Source: Bacteroidota bacterium | GTDB lineage: Bacteria; Bacteroidota; Bacteroidia; Bacteroidales; Prolixibacteraceae | DNA: 8,999 nucleotides | Assembly (NCBI GenBank): GCA_023393265.1 | Contig: JAEWME010000252.1 | Coordinates: forward strand, 1 to 8,999 | Direction: 5' to 3' | Shown here: positions 7,372 through 8,999 of the stretch, in pieces | Position numbering within the stretch: position 1 is the stretch's first letter | Layout of the letters: every line of letters starts with the position of its first letter | The notes under the pieces: generated by a model | The model's database searches: none | What the model saw: only the letters and a program-made list of their open reading frames with translations | What the model was told of the DNA's origin: nothing | Position numbers and translations under genes: made by a program

Positions 7372-8559
7372 TTATTTTGTAAATATTATTTCCTTCCCTT
7401 CTACTTTATATTTTACTTTACCAGTTCGTGTAATTATATCCAAAACAGGTTGTATGCTTTCATATTTATTTAATCCACCTTCGAATCGAATAGCCTTGAG
7501 AGATTCATCACTGAAACTATATTTGAAATCATACCATCTTGATAAGCTTTTCATAATTTCAGCCAATGATTGATTTGTAAATGTATAGGTGCCAGTTGTC
7601 CACTGCATGAATTGTTTCGCATCCACATTCCTGATCACGGTTTCGAAATTCGATTTGTCAAAAATGACTTGCTGGTCAGGTTCTAACAACCATTCTTTTT
7701 CCTGTTGATTCTCTGAATTGATTCGAACCCTTCCCTCGACCAAGGTTGTATAAATTTTCCGTTCGTCCGGATAGGCATTAACATTAAATTTGGTTCCAAG
7801 AACGTTGATCTGCATTCCATTTACACTCACAACAAATGGGTGTTGCTTATCTTTACGAACCTCAAAATATGCTTCCCCCTCCAATGAGACTTCCCGTTTA
7901 TCTCCCGAAAATCTTACTGGGAAAACAAGTTTGCTCATGGAATTCAGAAACACTTTTGTGCCATCGGAAAGAACAAGGCTGTATTCTCCTCCTCTTGGAA
8001 TTACTAATGTATTTTGAAGTATTTTTTTTGATTTTTCAGACCGATTGCCCACATAGTTTAACTCATCGTTTACCTTATTGATGGTTGTCCCGTCAGCTTC
8101 TTTTAATGTTGCAACCTCGTGTTTGTCCAAATCGATATTTTGTCCATTATTTAATACCAATATTGCATTTCTTGAACCAGGCTTTATGTCTGCAACCAGT
8201 GACATATTATTTTCCCTGCCAGCTTGTTGATTTATGTAATAATATGTTGCTGTCCCAATTAAAAATGGCAAAAGAATAGCCGCAGCATATTTTAAGAATA
8301 CGGTTATTGTTTTATTTTTCTTTCTGACTTTCAGTTTAGCTGCAAATTCTTCCCAGGCCCGCTTCGTATTTACATTTTCGAACTGCTCATTTCGGCTCAA
8401 AAAATTTTGACTATTCTGTACCTTTTTATAAAACTTCTGATTTTGTTGCGAACCATTAATCCAGCGGTCAAAAGATTCTTTTTCCTGCTCAGTCAACCGC
8501 CCGGTAATTTTCTTCGCGATCAACCTAGAATTTTCAAATATGGAATCCATTTCACTCAT
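7372..8559 (-). CDS. FecR-type anti-sigma factor (transmembrane sensor)
   Basis: This 395-residue inner-membrane protein would hold the upstream ECF sigma factor inactive until the SusC transducer signals. The cytoplasmic N-terminal region (about 1-84) includes TEQEKESFDRWINGSQQNQK. One transmembrane helix follows at about 86-108 (TVFLKYAAAILLPFLIGTAT). The periplasmic FecR domain spans about 185-285, with RGGEYSLVLSDGTKVFLNSM and LEGEAYFEVRKDKQHPFVV. The C-terminal DUF4974/STN-like domain (about 318-395) starts with TGTYTFTNQSLAEIMKSLSR and probably contacts the STN domain of SusC. Length and domain order are normal. The ATG at 8559 gives MSEMDSIF; the second Met, three codons later, is also possible, and no Shine-Dalgarno helps to choose. 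It lies 178 bases after the sigma gene and 84 bases before susC on the same strand, so the four genes form one regulatory unit. Confidence 0.95.
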   Translation of the reverse strand: MSEMDSIFENSRLIAKKITGRLTEQEKESFDRWINGSQQNQKFYKKVQNSQNFLSRNEQFENVNTKRAWEEFAAKLKVRKKNKTITVFLKYAAAILLPFLIGTATYYYINQQAGRENNMSLVADIKPGSRNAILVLNNGQNIDLDKHEVATLKEADGTTINKVNDELNYVGNRSEKSKKILQNTLVIPRGGEYSLVLSDGTKVFLNSMSKLVFPVRFSGDKREVSLEGEAYFEVRKDKQHPFVVSVNGMQINVLGTKFNVNAYPDERKIYTTLVEGRVRINSENQQEKEWLLEPDQQVIFDKSNFETVIRNVDAKQFMQWTTGTYTFTNQSLAEIMKSLSRWYDFKYSFSDESLKAIRFEGGLNKYESIQPVLDIITRTGKVKYKVEGKEIIFTK

Positions 8560-8651
8560 ATTCGCAGGAGTTGGTTTAAGATTTTTAGTTCTAGAAATTT
8601 AAGGATTAAAAAGGCTTTTTAAAATTTATATCGATCATTTCATAACCGAAA

Positions 8652-8684
8652 CAAATGAAAATCCAATCCGGGTGAATGACAATA
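8652..8684 (-). promoter_or_regulatory. Candidate promoter of the fecR-susC-susD genes
   Basis: On the minus strand TATTG (8684-8680) lies 20 bases before TTCATTTG (8659-8652). This resembles the Bacteroides arrangement of a -33 TTG element and a -7 TAnnTTTG element, with one mismatch in the latter. The spacer contains a CACCCGG block in otherwise AT-rich sequence, which could instead be an ECF-specific element. The fecR start codon follows about 90 bases later. The 178-base gap between sigma and fecR contains no gene. Confidence 0.33.
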
Positions 8685-8737
8685 AAATTTTTTAGCAAAA
8701 AGAAGAAATGTTTGAATTTGCTTTTGAGCAATATTAC

Positions 8738-8999
8738 TTAATGAAGCATCTGGTTTAATAAAAACAGTAAAAAAACATGGTCCTGAAGTTTGCTCCTCAG
8801 TTCTTTATATGCATTCTTCTTTAATGTCTTAACTGTATTGACCGAAATGTCAAGTTCTTCCGCAATTTCTGAATTCTTATATCCCTTCAGACTTAACAAA
8901 ATGATCCTCTTGCTTTGATTAGCCAGGCCATTGATTGCCTGATGCAATATTCGGTAAGTTTCTTCTTCCTGAACCATTTCATAAAAGAAATCGTCTGAA
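8738..8999 (-). CDS. ECF-family sigma-70 factor, C-terminal fragment (start lies outside the window)
   Basis: The frame is open from the window edge to the TAA at 8740-8738, giving about 87 residues. An ATG at 8977 is internal and not the real start: the frame continues upstream as SDDFFYE, and a whole region 2 would be expected before it. What is present is region 4, the -35-binding domain: INGLANQSKRIILLSLKGYK followed by a helix-turn-helix, NSEIAEELDISVNTVKTLKK, and a hydrophobic tail (HVFLLFLL) typical of Bacteroidota ECF factors. The layout matches the complete sigma at 948-367, although the two are clearly different proteins. Its position directly ahead of fecR and susC identifies it as the likely activator of this transporter operon. 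Confidence 0.9.
   Translation of the reverse strand, partial: SDDFFYEMVQEEETYRILHQAINGLANQSKRIILLSLKGYKNSEIAEELDISVNTVKTLKKNAYKELRSKLQDHVFLLFLLNQMLH

Noticed and set aside
7349..8622. Plus-strand open frames opposite the fecR gene
   Set aside because: They are antisense shadows of a complete, family-typical FecR protein.
8738..8977. A complete 79-residue sigma-like protein starting at 8977
   Set aside because: The frame is open upstream to the window edge and the peptide holds only region 4, so the Met is internal and the gene is partial.
1..8999. CRISPR arrays, tRNA or rRNA genes, tandem repeats and intact insertion sequences
   Set aside because: Scanning both strands showed no regularly spaced direct repeats, no tRNA-like cloverleaf and no transposase other than the decayed integrase.

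Overview
This AT-rich window looks like chromosomal DNA from a member of the Bacteroidota. The evidence is a SusC/SusD outer-membrane pair, ECF sigma / FecR anti-sigma pairs of the Bacteroidota type, the lack of Shine-Dalgarno sequences before the starts, and a surface-lipoprotein signal on SusD. The style of the SusC leader and the FecR sequence suggests Bacteroidales, perhaps a Prolixibacteraceae/Marinilabiliales-type organism, but that is only an impression. Every real gene reads on the minus strand, so transcription runs from high to low coordinates.

Layout in transcription order. (1) 8999-8738: the C-terminal part of an ECF sigma factor whose start lies outside the window. (2) 8559-7372: a complete FecR-type anti-sigma factor. 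(3) 7287-3787: a complete SusC-type TonB-dependent transporter with an STN signalling domain. (4) 3776-2064: a complete SusD-type surface lipoprotein. (5) 2063-1748: a gene-free stretch with a terminator-like hairpin. (6) 1747-1052: a decayed tyrosine recombinase (integrase). (7) 948-367: a second, complete ECF sigma factor. (8) 176-1: the first 58 codons of a second FecR-type anti-sigma factor, running off the window.

How they work together: genes 1-4 form a standard trans-envelope nutrient-sensing and uptake unit. SusD and SusC would capture and import a ligand (glycan, peptide or similar; the sequence does not say which). The STN domain of SusC would signal loading to the periplasmic part of FecR, which would release the ECF sigma factor to transcribe the transporter genes. 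A second sigma/FecR unit of the same design begins directly after the integrase scar and presumably controls another SusC/SusD locus to the left. No glycoside hydrolase, peptidase, sulfatase or other enzyme lies in the window, so the substrate cannot be assigned.

I see no convincing new biological system. The points most worth a second look are the long, perfect stem-loops at the sigma/FecR and FecR/SusC junctions, the G-rich leader of the second fecR gene, and the integrase pseudogene that separates the two regulatory units.
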